Positions 51,801-59,446 of a DNA stretch of 64,000 bases are shown here, piece after piece; within the stretch, counting starts at the first letter, position 1, and each line of letters starts with the position of its first letter. The notes under the pieces were generated by a model that saw only the letters and a list, made by a program, of their open reading frames with translations, ran no database searches and was not told the DNA's origin. This DNA comes from JBHGBM01 sp041946965. GTDB lineage: Bacteria; Acidobacteriota; Terriglobia; Bryobacterales; Bryobacteraceae. The DNA lies in the NCBI GenBank assembly GCA_041946965.1, contig JBHGBM010000017.1, forward strand, positions 1-64,000, read 5' to 3'. A program made the translations under genes and the position numbers.

Positions 51801-52626
51801 AGAGGATATGCCCTGGAGCTACTCGCGCGGGTACGGCTGCAATTACAACATCGCCAGCGAACACCTGCTGTCTTTCCGTTCCGCGGCTGCCGGATTTTAC
51901 GACCTGCTCGCCGACAGCGGCACGGGAAATCTCGGCGGCTTCAAGTCGGGGTGCACCTCCAATCTCATAGCCGCGGGCGGCGTGTTGAACGCGCCGGACT
52001 ACACCAGGACATGCCAGTGCTCGTATCAGAACCAGACGTCGCTGGCGTTCATCCACATGCCGGAGCTCGAGTACTGGACAACCAACGACTTCAAGTGGAA
52101 CGGCAAGCGCGTGCGCCGGATCGGCATCAACCTCAACGCCCCCGGCGACCGGGTTGCCGCCGACGGCACGCTTTGGGTGGACTTCCCCAGTGTGGGCGGA
52201 AAGTCTCCCGATCTCCCGATCCAGTTCGATGCGGCACAGACCCGCGCCGTCCGGCGGCACGCCCTCTCTTTGCAGCCGAATGGCTATGAGTGGGTGGCGG
52301 CCTCCGGGTTCGCCGGACCGCTCAAGCTTGAAATCACGCTGGCCGAAAAAGCCGCGGACACCGCCGCGTACACCGTCAAACTGCACTTTGCCGAGATCGA
52401 AGACAAGAAGCCGGGCGAGCGGCTCTTCCATGTCCGGCTTCAGGACCGCGAGGTGCTGCGCTCCTTCGACATCGCCCGCGAGGCGGGCGGCGCGGACAAG
52501 CCCATAGTCAAGACTTTCACCGGAATCCCGGTGAAAGACACCCTTAACCTCGAGTGCCTGCCGGCATCTCCCGAGGCTGGATCGCCGCCCTTGCTGAGCG
52601 GCATCGAGGTCATCGTTGAGAACTAG
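48874..52626 (+). CDS. Exported PQQ-propeller protein with methyltransferase-like insert and malectin-like tail
   Basis: A 1250-residue mosaic protein. A signal peptide (1-25) leads to a first PQQ-type beta-propeller (about 26-425, with repeats such as VVALDIRTGTQRWAF and IYALDAETGKVIWRN). A Rossmann domain at about 430-575 resembles a class I methyltransferase: motif I LMYGAGTGNLL near 455, an acidic loop VAVEPRAERV near 475 and a late VRPYGGKIWLP. A second propeller (about 590-1075) and a beta-sandwich of the malectin/carbohydrate-binding kind (about 1080-1250, IDVKLHFAEIEDKKPGERLF-like) complete it. It starts at GTG 48874 in an overlap with the ATPase gene and overlaps the receptor start by 11 bp. 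It is presumably periplasmic. A methyltransferase fold between two exported propellers is unusual. Confidence 0.8.
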   Translation: MKWLFLPAVIGMLICAALPQSAAAADWPMWRYDAGRTASSPEELPAQLHPQWIRQYSQREPVWDDPLNQDLMPLDRVFEPVVLGNTLYMGFNDRDKVVALDIRTGTQRWAFYADGPVRLPLAGKGNRLYFTSDDGYLYCLAADTGALLWKFRGGPAGRKILGNKRLISTWPARGGVVLYEDAVYFAASIWPFMGTFIYALDAETGKVIWRNEGTGTDYQLQPHNSPAFAGVAPQGAMVALANKLLVSGGRSVPACYDRRTGKLLYYHLAANNKTGGAFVAADERRFFNHYRDRDTDLYDTETGKMVARKVGRYPVLSEEAYYTSGDSITIRDPRDPSKPQFTLKVDATGDLIRAGSRLYAAGNGQITAVDLLANSPGLKTAWVRKVNGKVERLIAANGMLFAVTLDGKLIAFGKESRPVRTHVAKAVPPQIPPLAAQQARAILARTGAKNGYALMYGAGTGNLLAALARASDLDIVAVEPRAERVAALRRRFDAAGLLGKRIHLLQGTPDTFEPPPYMASLIVLADGSQRWQNDDSLKKMVRSVRPYGGKIWLPATAARPAFVKRVLGSGDGPKLTARTLASGAVVSKDGPLPKSSNWTHQYGNVANTVKSDDDLVKLPLGVLWFGGVSNLDVLPRHGHGPPEQIVDGRLVIEGVDGISARDVYTGRLLWKAPLDRSHTFGLYFDQTHQPEIPLKVITNQQHIPGANARGTNFIATSDWVYVIQGSRCHVLDMATGEKKKVFSLPAENGAEPPQWGYIGVSGNLLIAGRDFVPFATAFPETAPISEAKTGDSSQHQQKKASVSAGYDVTSSRALVIMDRQSGSTKWTLKARYGFIHNAITASDKVLYCLDKLPPALEKRIQRRGRELPANYRMLALDLETGRVLWERNTGVFGSWLSYSQEHDRILQATRPSRDMVTDEPGERMAVYVASSGKLVWDKPVKYNNPPILYHDEIITDNAAYKLATGERKLSADRLTGEDMPWSYSRGYGCNYNIASEHLLSFRSAAAGFYDLLADSGTGNLGGFKSGCTSNLIAAGGVLNAPDYTRTCQCSYQNQTSLAFIHMPELEYWTTNDFKWNGKRVRRIGINLNAPGDRVAADGTLWVDFPSVGGKSPDLPIQFDAAQTRAVRRHALSLQPNGYEWVAASGFAGPLKLEITLAEKAADTAAYTVKLHFAEIEDKKPGERLFHVRLQDREVLRSFDIAREAGGADKPIVKTFTGIPVKDTLNLECLPASPEAGSPPLLSGIEVIVEN

Positions 52627-55153
52627 AACCACACGGCGCGCCCTCCCATGGGTCTTTGTACTCTGCGGCCTGCCCGGCGCCGCGCAGGGGCCGGAAAGCA
52701 TCAGCCGCATGCTGGCGCCGGTCTACCCCCCGCTTGCCGAACAGATCGTGAGCGATTTCGAGTTGACACAGAAGCAGGGGACGGGCATCGATCTCGGCGG
52801 CGGTCCGGGCGACCTCATCATCGAGCTGTGCAAAAGAACCAAATGGATGCACTGGGTCAACGCCGATGTTGACTCCAGGGTGTTTCCGGGATTCCTGCAA
52901 AGGGCGGAGGAGGCCGGATTCAAGGGACGGGTCAGCGCCATGCTGGCCGATGCCCACGCTCTTCCCTTCCACGACGCCTTCGCCGAGTTCGTCGTTTCCA
53001 GGGGATCTTACCCGTTCTGGAAAAACAAGCGGAAGGCCTTCGGCGAGATCTACCGGGTGCTCAAACCGGGCGGGATCGCTTTCATAGGGCGGGGATTTTC
53101 GGCAAACCTTCCTCTCGAGGTGGCGCGCCAGGTCAGGGACCGGCAGAAGCGGAGCGGAAAGGAGCAGGTCTACGACCTGGATAAGGCCGCGGAGGAACTC
53201 ACCGCCATCATGCGGTCGCTGGAGATTGAGGACTACAGGATCCGCATCCCCAGACGGGGCGAGGTCAATTACGGAATTTGGGTGGAGTTCCGGAAGCCGG
53301 CCAGGGGCAGGACGCCTCCCTCGCTGCTGGAGAGACCCAACCGTGAATCGGCCGGGCTGGAGCTTTCCACCACGGTGGTGGAGAAGTCCGAAATCGAGGA
53401 GCAGGGCGCCAAGACGCTGGTGGACGCGCTCCAGTTCGTGCCGGGCGCGTGGACCGAATCCCGCGGGCGAAAGGTCAAGCAGTTCGTGTCCTTCCGCGGC
53501 CAGAAGTACCCGTACCCGGAGTATGCCATCGACGGCGTCCTCTTCCGGGAGTTTCACGAGGTTCCGTACTTCCTCTCCTCCGCCGAAATGGAACGCGTCG
53601 AGGTGATGCGCTCCGGCGCGGCCATGCTCTCCGGCAATGCCGGGCTGGTGGGGCTCATCAACGTGGTTCCCAGAGAGTACCGCGAACGGGAAACCTCGGT
53701 GAAGCTGGAGTACGGCAGTCTGGGCTCCGCTCATGCGCGTGTTTCTCACGGCGGCCGCGCGGGAGGCTTTTCCTACGGCCTGGGCGTGGATGCGTACCGC
53801 ACGGACGGTCCGGAGGGCCGGCACGGAGAGGAGCGCCTGGCGAACTACTACGCCGGCTTGAACTGGAAACCGTCCGATGCGCTGTCTTTCTCGACGCACC
53901 TGTTCCACATCGGCGGGCGCAGGAGCATGGTGCAGGCGCTTCCGCCCGCCACCCGCAGGCTCCAAACGGCGTTAGAGGCGTTCGATCCCGTCCGGAACAG
54001 CTTCGGCACGCTGAGCGCCCTGTACCGGCCCAATGAGCGGCTGTCCACGCAACTGCGGCTCGGCTACAGCGACCGCCACAACGTCGCCCTCGCCACAACC
54101 GGGACCCTGACAACCTCCACGCGCGATTGGGACCGCGAACTGACCGCCGGCGCGCTCCAGTCGATCGCCCTGACCGGCAGCAACGTGATGAGGGCTGGCG
54201 CCAATTACAACCACTGGATCGCGCCGTACGGCAAGAGGTTTTACACCGGCCGGCGCTGCGACCTGGAAACCTACTCGCTCGCGGTTACCGACGAGCAGCG
54301 CGTGGGGGCTCTCACCCTCGACGGTGGACTGCGTTATCACAGGACCTACATCAACGAATACGGCGCGTTCAACATCGACGAAAACGCCAACCCCTATCGC
54401 AACGTTCCGGCCGCCGTCAACGTGTGGGAGCCCCCGGCGTGGTCGGGGAACCTGGGCGCTGCGTATTCCCTCAGCGGCAGCCTCTCCCTGGTCGGAAACC
54501 TCGCCGGCGGGACCGTGGAGCCGCGGCGGGGCACGCTGAATGCGGCCCTGGAGCCGCCCGGCAGCGAGCGGCGTTTGATGGCGGACCTGGGTTTCCGGCT
54601 CTCCGCCGCGCGCCTTGGCGCCGGAACCCTCTCGGGGTTCTTCGTGCAACGCAAGAACGGGATCGTTCTGAACGGCGGAATCAAGACCGTCAACGGGCGC
54701 CTGATGGAGTTGTACGAGAACCGCGACCAGGACTCGAAGGGCGTGGAACTCGATCTTCGCTCGCGCCGGTTCGGGAACAGTCTCCAGGTGTTCCTCAACG
54801 TCACGGTGATGTCCGGACGGATCGAAAGCGGCGGCGCGATGCGGCGCGATCGCGAGATGCCTCGCGCCATCGCCGGCGGCGGCGTCTCCGCCTCCAGGTG
54901 GGGTTTCGACGGGAGCCTCTTCTGGAAATCCATCTCCTCGTACGAAAGCCTGCGGTTCGCCGAGCCTGCCGTCTATCAGCCGCTTGGCGGTTTCAGCGCC
55001 TTCGACCTGGTCCTGGCGCGGCGCATCGGAATGCGCAAGCAGACCCGCCTGTACGCCGAGGTAAGGAACGTGGCGGACAATGCCTACTCGACGGTCGTGG
55101 GCTACCCGGACTACGGGCGTCGTGCCATGATCGGCATGGAACACAAGTTCTAA
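52616..55153 (+). CDS. SAM-methyltransferase domain fused to a TonB-dependent receptor
   Basis: An 845-residue exported protein of a kind I have not seen described. After a signal peptide (about 1-24) comes a class I methyltransferase domain (about 30-220): motif I GIDLGGGPGDL near residue 57, an acidic WVNADVDSRV, MLADAHALPF, and YRVLKPGGIAFIG. This is the UbiE/Methyltransf_11 pattern with all nucleotide-binding motifs intact. From about 248 a TonB-receptor plug begins (TTVVEKSEIEEQGAKTLVDA, later VEVMRSGAAML), then a barrel (about 355-845) ending in Phe (YGRRAMIGMEHKF). The start is TTG 52616 with GAGGT upstream, overlapping the previous gene by 11 bp. The methyltransferase domain sits where receptors usually carry a periplasmic signalling domain. 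How SAM would reach it is unknown. Confidence 0.86.
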   Translation: MRTRTTRRALPWVFVLCGLPGAAQGPESISRMLAPVYPPLAEQIVSDFELTQKQGTGIDLGGGPGDLIIELCKRTKWMHWVNADVDSRVFPGFLQRAEEAGFKGRVSAMLADAHALPFHDAFAEFVVSRGSYPFWKNKRKAFGEIYRVLKPGGIAFIGRGFSANLPLEVARQVRDRQKRSGKEQVYDLDKAAEELTAIMRSLEIEDYRIRIPRRGEVNYGIWVEFRKPARGRTPPSLLERPNRESAGLELSTTVVEKSEIEEQGAKTLVDALQFVPGAWTESRGRKVKQFVSFRGQKYPYPEYAIDGVLFREFHEVPYFLSSAEMERVEVMRSGAAMLSGNAGLVGLINVVPREYRERETSVKLEYGSLGSAHARVSHGGRAGGFSYGLGVDAYRTDGPEGRHGEERLANYYAGLNWKPSDALSFSTHLFHIGGRRSMVQALPPATRRLQTALEAFDPVRNSFGTLSALYRPNERLSTQLRLGYSDRHNVALATTGTLTTSTRDWDRELTAGALQSIALTGSNVMRAGANYNHWIAPYGKRFYTGRRCDLETYSLAVTDEQRVGALTLDGGLRYHRTYINEYGAFNIDENANPYRNVPAAVNVWEPPAWSGNLGAAYSLSGSLSLVGNLAGGTVEPRRGTLNAALEPPGSERRLMADLGFRLSAARLGAGTLSGFFVQRKNGIVLNGGIKTVNGRLMELYENRDQDSKGVELDLRSRRFGNSLQVFLNVTVMSGRIESGGAMRRDREMPRAIAGGGVSASRWGFDGSLFWKSISSYESLRFAEPAVYQPLGGFSAFDLVLARRIGMRKQTRLYAEVRNVADNAYSTVVGYPDYGRRAMIGMEHKF

Positions 55154-55211
55154 ACGCCACTGTATTAATCCCGTATTCCTCCGGTGCAAACCCGATAACC
55201 TTCGACAAGGC

Positions 55212-55240
55212 TTGAAACGGAACTCAAAATCGCGCACAAT
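55212..55240 (+). promoter_or_regulatory. Sigma-70-type promoter before the DksA-like gene
   Basis: TTGAAA (55212-55217), a 17-bp spacer and CACAAT (55235-55240) match the -35 and -10 consensus well at one and two mismatches. The site lies 38 bp before the start codon of the downstream gene, with a strong ribosome-binding site between. Confidence 0.45.
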
Positions 55241-55277
55241 GCCGTTCTGAGATTCCCGCGTTGAAAGGAGGAGAACC

Positions 55278-55667
55278 ATGGGCCGGACTGAATTCAGGCG
55301 CTACAAGGCGATGCTCGAAGCCAAGCAGGCGGAGCTTGCCGCCGATCTCCTTCATCGCGAAGAGATCGCGATCGAAAACGCCGCGGATGCGCTGGACCAG
55401 GTACAACTCGCGGGCGCGCGCGAGCTGGCCATTCGCAACCTGCACCGGGAATCCGTTCTCTTGCGCAACATCCGCCTGGCGCTGGCGCGGCTGGAGGATG
55501 ACAGCTACGGCGTGTGCCTGCGCTGCGAGTGCGAGATCAACGCCAAGAGGCTGAATGCCGTGCCGTGGACCCCCTACTGCATCCGCTGCCAGGAAGCCGC
55601 CGATCGGGACGAGTTCGACAGCGATTCCCGGGATATCGCCTCGGAGTTGCTGTTCCGCGCCGCCTGA
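55278..55667 (+). CDS. DksA/TraR-type C4 zinc-finger protein
   Basis: A 129-residue RNA-polymerase-associated transcription factor of the DksA/TraR superfamily. A helical coiled-coil hairpin (about 5-75) precedes a four-Cys zinc finger, CLRCECEINAKRLNAVPWTP then YCIRC. DksA itself binds in the secondary channel of RNA polymerase; the acidic tip residues in this paralogue cannot be assigned with certainty. It is preceded by a good promoter and AGGAGG before ATG 55278. It is independent of the operon to its left, which ends 124 bp upstream. Confidence 0.88.
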   Translation: MGRTEFRRYKAMLEAKQAELAADLLHREEIAIENAADALDQVQLAGARELAIRNLHRESVLLRNIRLALARLEDDSYGVCLRCECEINAKRLNAVPWTPYCIRCQEAADRDEFDSDSRDIASELLFRAA

Positions 55668-55778
55668 GTTCTTCCCTCCTCGCGTTTGCGCCCGGCCCGC
55701 TGAACGAACAGCGTGGTGAAATAGCAAGAGCCACCGATGTGCGCGGATGTGCGTCCGTGGCCAAAACAAGAGGAAACC

Positions 55779-57281
55779 ATGAAGCGGATTCTGACGTTCC
55801 TGACCTTCTCGACCCTGGCGGCGGCCCAGACCAGGCCGCTCGTGCTCAGCCGGTCCGAATACGAGGGCCGCGTCCACGGGGCCTGGATGGGCCAGGTCAT
55901 CGGCACGCTGGCCGGTCTGCCGTTCGAGGGCAGGCCGGCCTCCAGCCCGCTGGTCCGGGTGGAGACTTTCAACAAACCCTACCAGTCCGCGCCCATTGAC
56001 GACGACTACTACTACGAGTATCTGGCGCTGCTCGGGTTTGAGAAGTACGGCATTGGCATGACCGCCGATCAACTCGGCCAGGTGTGGAAGGAGCACGGCG
56101 CGGGCGCGTTCGGCTCCAGCAACGAGGCCCGCATTCAACTGGCGAAGGGCGTGCCGGGCAGCCAGTCCGGTCACCCACGTTACAACCGCTACTGGTGGAC
56201 TATCGGGCCGCAGTTCAGCGCCGATATCTACGGTATGATCGCTCCGGGCGATCCCAATCTGGCCGGCCGGCTGGCTCGCACATATGGTCACGTCAACGGT
56301 TACGCGGAGGGAGCGGACGGAGCGGTGTTCATCGCCGGGATGGTCAGCCTGGCTTTTCGCGAGAGCGATCCGAAGGCGGTGGTGCGCCAGGCCGCGCGCC
56401 TGATCCACCCCGCTTCCCCCTACCGCCAGTGCCTCGACATGGTGATTTCCATGGCGGAGAAGGGCGCCCCTCCCGAAAAGGTTTTCCGCGCCGTGGAAGA
56501 CCGCTGGCGCCGCCAGTACGACCGCGTGAACAACGGCGTCGCCAACGGCGGACTGGTGGCCGCCAGCGTCTGGTTCGGCGGGGGCGACTACCTCGAAACG
56601 GTCAACCTCGCCTTCCGTGCGGCCGACTTCTCCGACGCCGACTGCAACGCCGCCAACGCCGGGGCGGTCGCCGGCGCCCTGAAGGGGATCAAGGCGCTCC
56701 CGGCGGCCCTGGCCGACCCCCTTCACGACCGCATTACGGGCGCGAGAATGGGCCGGCTGGAATTGAAGTTCCCGGTGGACGAGAGCATCTCCGGCATTGC
56801 CCGCCGGGTGGCCGCCGTCGGACTCAAGATGCTCGCCGCCCACAACGCCAGGGTGTCCGATGCGGGCATCACGGTTCCCTATCGCGCGATCGCGACGCAG
56901 CCGGCGGAGTTGTTCCAGGCGGCGGACTACATGCAGTACTGGAATCCCGACTGGAAACTCGAGCGCGCCGCGATCGGCGAAACCTACCTCGACGGCGACG
57001 TGCTGATCACCGGCCCTGCCGCCGAAAGCAGCGGCGTGCTGCTGCGCCGCCGCGCAAAACTCGGCCCCAATCCCGGCCTGGAGATCGAAGCCGGCGCCGG
57101 CGAGAGCCGCGGATGGCTGCTTGAGGCCACCGTCAACAACGAGAAGATCCTGGAGCGGCGCATCGAGGGTCCGGGCGTGAAGATCGAAGCGGATCTCTCC
57201 CGCTTCAGCGGGCAGGAGGTCGAGCTTCGCCTCTTCCAGCGCGGTCCGTCCGCGCGTTGGAAGGGCATCCGGCTGCGATAG
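55779..57281 (+). CDS. Exported ADP-ribosylglycohydrolase-fold protein
   Basis: A 500-residue protein with a signal peptide (MKRILTFLTFSTLAAAQTRP) and an ADP-ribosylglycohydrolase (DraG-like) helical domain at about 25-370. Metal-binding patterns are present: GAWMGQVIGTLAGLPFEG, PIDDDYYYEYLAL, and the late DADCNAANAGAVAGALKG. A C-terminal beta-rich part of about 120 residues is extra. DraG enzymes remove ADP-ribose from proteins inside cells; exported relatives of this type are found in Acidobacteria and Planctomycetes, and their substrate (perhaps a nucleoside or glycoside) is unknown. The start is ATG 55779 with AGAGGA upstream (the in-frame ATG at 55737 lacks one). Confidence 0.82.
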   Translation: MKRILTFLTFSTLAAAQTRPLVLSRSEYEGRVHGAWMGQVIGTLAGLPFEGRPASSPLVRVETFNKPYQSAPIDDDYYYEYLALLGFEKYGIGMTADQLGQVWKEHGAGAFGSSNEARIQLAKGVPGSQSGHPRYNRYWWTIGPQFSADIYGMIAPGDPNLAGRLARTYGHVNGYAEGADGAVFIAGMVSLAFRESDPKAVVRQAARLIHPASPYRQCLDMVISMAEKGAPPEKVFRAVEDRWRRQYDRVNNGVANGGLVAASVWFGGGDYLETVNLAFRAADFSDADCNAANAGAVAGALKGIKALPAALADPLHDRITGARMGRLELKFPVDESISGIARRVAAVGLKMLAAHNARVSDAGITVPYRAIATQPAELFQAADYMQYWNPDWKLERAAIGETYLDGDVLITGPAAESSGVLLRRRAKLGPNPGLEIEAGAGESRGWLLEATVNNEKILERRIEGPGVKIEADLSRFSGQEVELRLFQRGPSARWKGIRLR

Positions 57282-57284
57282 CGC

Positions 57285-59186
57285 TCAGCCCGCCAGTTCC
57301 ACGCTGCTCAGCGTCACCACCGCGCCGGGTTCCACGGTGACGGTCCCGGCCGGGGCCGGGCGGACCGCATTCTCCTCCTGCGGGCTGGCGGTTTCCAGAT
57401 ACTTGAAAGCCGCGCCGGGCCACAAGACGCTGACGCGCCGCGGAGCCGTGCCGCAGTTCAGCAGGATGAGCGTCCTCGCCCCGCCCGCGCCTTCAAAAGC
57501 GGCGGTCAGAACATCGGGATCGGAGGCCGAAGCTTCCACGCGCGTCATGCCCTCGCGCACGCGACGGCTGAAGGCGCCGAAGACGCGCAACTGGTGGCTG
57601 GTCGCAGCGGGCACGAATCCGTGCTCGGCGTCGGGAACCATCAGAGTGCGGGTCCAGCCGTAGGAGGGCTGCTCCACGTTGAGCAGCGTCCAGCAGTACA
57701 TGATGCCGCAGGCGTCCAGCAGCGTGAGGTTCTTGTGGTAGAGCTGCCCCATGGCGAACGCGATGCGGTAGCTGCGCGCCTGGAACTGGTCCGAGTTCAC
57801 GGAAAGCTCGGTGGAGAGGAAAGGCTTTTCGCCGGTCACGGCCTTGAACTGGCGGATCACGGCGTCGAAACCGTCCGGGTCGAAGAAGAACCGCTGGTAG
57901 TCGTACATGTTCGAGGCGGCGTAGTCGATGGCCTTCCAGACCTCGGGCCGTTCGGTGAAGGCTTTGGCGCTGGCGATGCCGCCGGCCAGACTGCCGGAGT
58001 TCTGCATGTGGATCTTGACGCCGCCGAAACCGGCATTGTCGAGCGCCTTGCGCAACCCCAGAGCCATCTCCTGCCATACCGGCCCCGGTTGCGTCACTTC
58101 GTTCTGAATGCCGACGATGTCCGGCGGCGCGCCCGCCTTATCGCGCGAAACCTGGCAGTAGCGCACCATGGCCCTGGTGTAAGGCTCGATGTCGGCGACG
58201 CCCTGGTGCAGCTTCCCCGCGGCGTCGCGCCAGTCGCGTCTGGCCCATTCCGGAAGCTGCCAGAATTCGAAGATGACCTTGCCGCCAATGCGCCGGACCT
58301 CGCGGAGGTATTCGAAATCGCTGATCTCGCCGTTGGCGAAGTTGTCGCCGTAGTAGTGCGGAACCGAGTCCGCCAGCCGGTCCCAGTTGTCCATGGCGCG
58401 ATTCAGACGCGCTCCGATCGGGTATTCGCGGTGAAGCAGCAGGTTGTACTCCCGGATCTTCCGCCACCACGCGCGTTTCCCCTCGGCGCTGAGCTGATGG
58501 TAGGCGTTGGGAATGGCGATGCCGCCGAAGCCCATCATGCGCTGCCGCCGCGCGGCGGCGTTCACCGTGACCCGCGCCTGTTGAACGGAGGACGGCAGAA
58601 GCCGCCCGCGCGCCACGCCCGTGGCGCCGGTGAACGCCAGTTGGTGCCGGTTGACGTCGATAAGGCAGTTCTGGTGCAGCGTGTCCTTCCCGTTCAACAG
58701 GACGGTGACACCCATGCGGTAGTCCACCCTCACAGTGATGGCGCGCGGCGGGCCGCCGTACTCGGCGCTCGATTCCTCCCACAACCCCTCGGGATGCCGG
58801 GTAGGCCGGGTCTGCGCGGGCGGCGCTTTCCGCAAGCCCGGCGAGTCATAGTAGCGCTGCACCAGGCGCACCCGCGAGGGCCCCACTTCCACCGTGAAGC
58901 CCCCGTCGGGTCCGGTGAAGATCCATTCCAGGCGGTGGCCGGCGCCGAACTCGTCGATCGCCAGCGTTCGTTCAAACAGCGCCGGGAGAACCTCCGCAAA
59001 ATACTTGCGCGGGATGCCCGGGACGCGCCAACTGACGCGCCCGGCCGGCTCCGGCGCGCCATCGAACCGGAACTCGTCGCCGCCCGCCGGCGCCGGCCGG
59101 GGCGACAGGCCGCCTGGCTGCGCCTGGGCAAACAAAGTCAACAGCGCGGCAATCGCCGCGGGCCCGATCTTGCCGGTCATAATCAC
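57285..59186 (-). CDS. Exported GH30-like glycoside hydrolase
   Basis: A 633-residue protein. A signal peptide (about 1-22) and a beta-rich N-terminus (to about 200) precede a TIM barrel (about 210-530) of the clan GH-A kind. The acid/base Glu is in GIQNEV near residue 361 and the nucleophile Glu in STELSV near 461. RMMGFGGIAIPNAYHQL resembles the start of GH30/GH39-like barrels. A final beta domain follows (LILLNCGTAPRRVSVLWPG). The start is GTG 59186, overlapping the HPr stop (GTGA), so it is the last gene of the PTS operon and translationally coupled. An exported glycosidase under the same control as PTS proteins is uncommon and suggests joint release and uptake of a sugar. Confidence 0.82.
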   Translation of the reverse strand: MIMTGKIGPAAIAALLTLFAQAQPGGLSPRPAPAGGDEFRFDGAPEPAGRVSWRVPGIPRKYFAEVLPALFERTLAIDEFGAGHRLEWIFTGPDGGFTVEVGPSRVRLVQRYYDSPGLRKAPPAQTRPTRHPEGLWEESSAEYGGPPRAITVRVDYRMGVTVLLNGKDTLHQNCLIDVNRHQLAFTGATGVARGRLLPSSVQQARVTVNAAARRQRMMGFGGIAIPNAYHQLSAEGKRAWWRKIREYNLLLHREYPIGARLNRAMDNWDRLADSVPHYYGDNFANGEISDFEYLREVRRIGGKVIFEFWQLPEWARRDWRDAAGKLHQGVADIEPYTRAMVRYCQVSRDKAGAPPDIVGIQNEVTQPGPVWQEMALGLRKALDNAGFGGVKIHMQNSGSLAGGIASAKAFTERPEVWKAIDYAASNMYDYQRFFFDPDGFDAVIRQFKAVTGEKPFLSTELSVNSDQFQARSYRIAFAMGQLYHKNLTLLDACGIMYCWTLLNVEQPSYGWTRTLMVPDAEHGFVPAATSHQLRVFGAFSRRVREGMTRVEASASDPDVLTAAFEGAGGARTLILLNCGTAPRRVSVLWPGAAFKYLETASPQEENAVRPAPAGTVTVEPGAVVTLSSVELAG

Positions 59187-59446
59187 TCCCCGAACCGGGC
59201 CGCAACGAGCGCCGCAAGCGCCTCGACCGCTTCGCTCTCGTCGCCGCCCTCAGCTTCGACGGTAATCTCCGTTCCGGCCGTCACGCCGAGAAGCATCAGG
59301 CCGAGCACGCTTTTGCCGTCCGAACGTTTGTTTCCGTTTCTCACCGTGATGGTGGAGCGGTACTTCGAGGCCGTCTCGGCGAACAACCCCGCGGGCCGGG
59401 CGTGAAAGCCGGTCCGGTTTTGAATGACGAGAGTGCGGGAGAACAT
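59183..59446 (-). CDS. ptsH: HPr phosphocarrier protein
   Basis: An 87-residue HPr of the PEP:sugar phosphotransferase system. The phosphoacceptor is His15 in FHARPAG, and the regulatory site Ser46 lies in GKSVLGLM, both conserved. The length is standard. It accepts phosphate from enzyme I, which is encoded immediately upstream with no gap (EI stop 59447-59449), and passes it to an EIIA. Ser46 implies that HPr kinase could act on it, as in other Gram-negatives with HprK, but no hprK is visible here. Its stop overlaps the GH30 gene start. Confidence 0.95.
   Translation of the reverse strand: MFSRTLVIQNRTGFHARPAGLFAETASKYRSTITVRNGNKRSDGKSVLGLMLLGVTAGTEITVEAEGGDESEAVEALAALVAARFGE

Noticed and set aside
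50362..52710. 782-codon minus-strand frame opposite the PQQ-propeller gene
   Set aside because: It is a shadow frame: composition rich in Arg, Val and Gly without domains, opposite a gene with clear propeller repeats.
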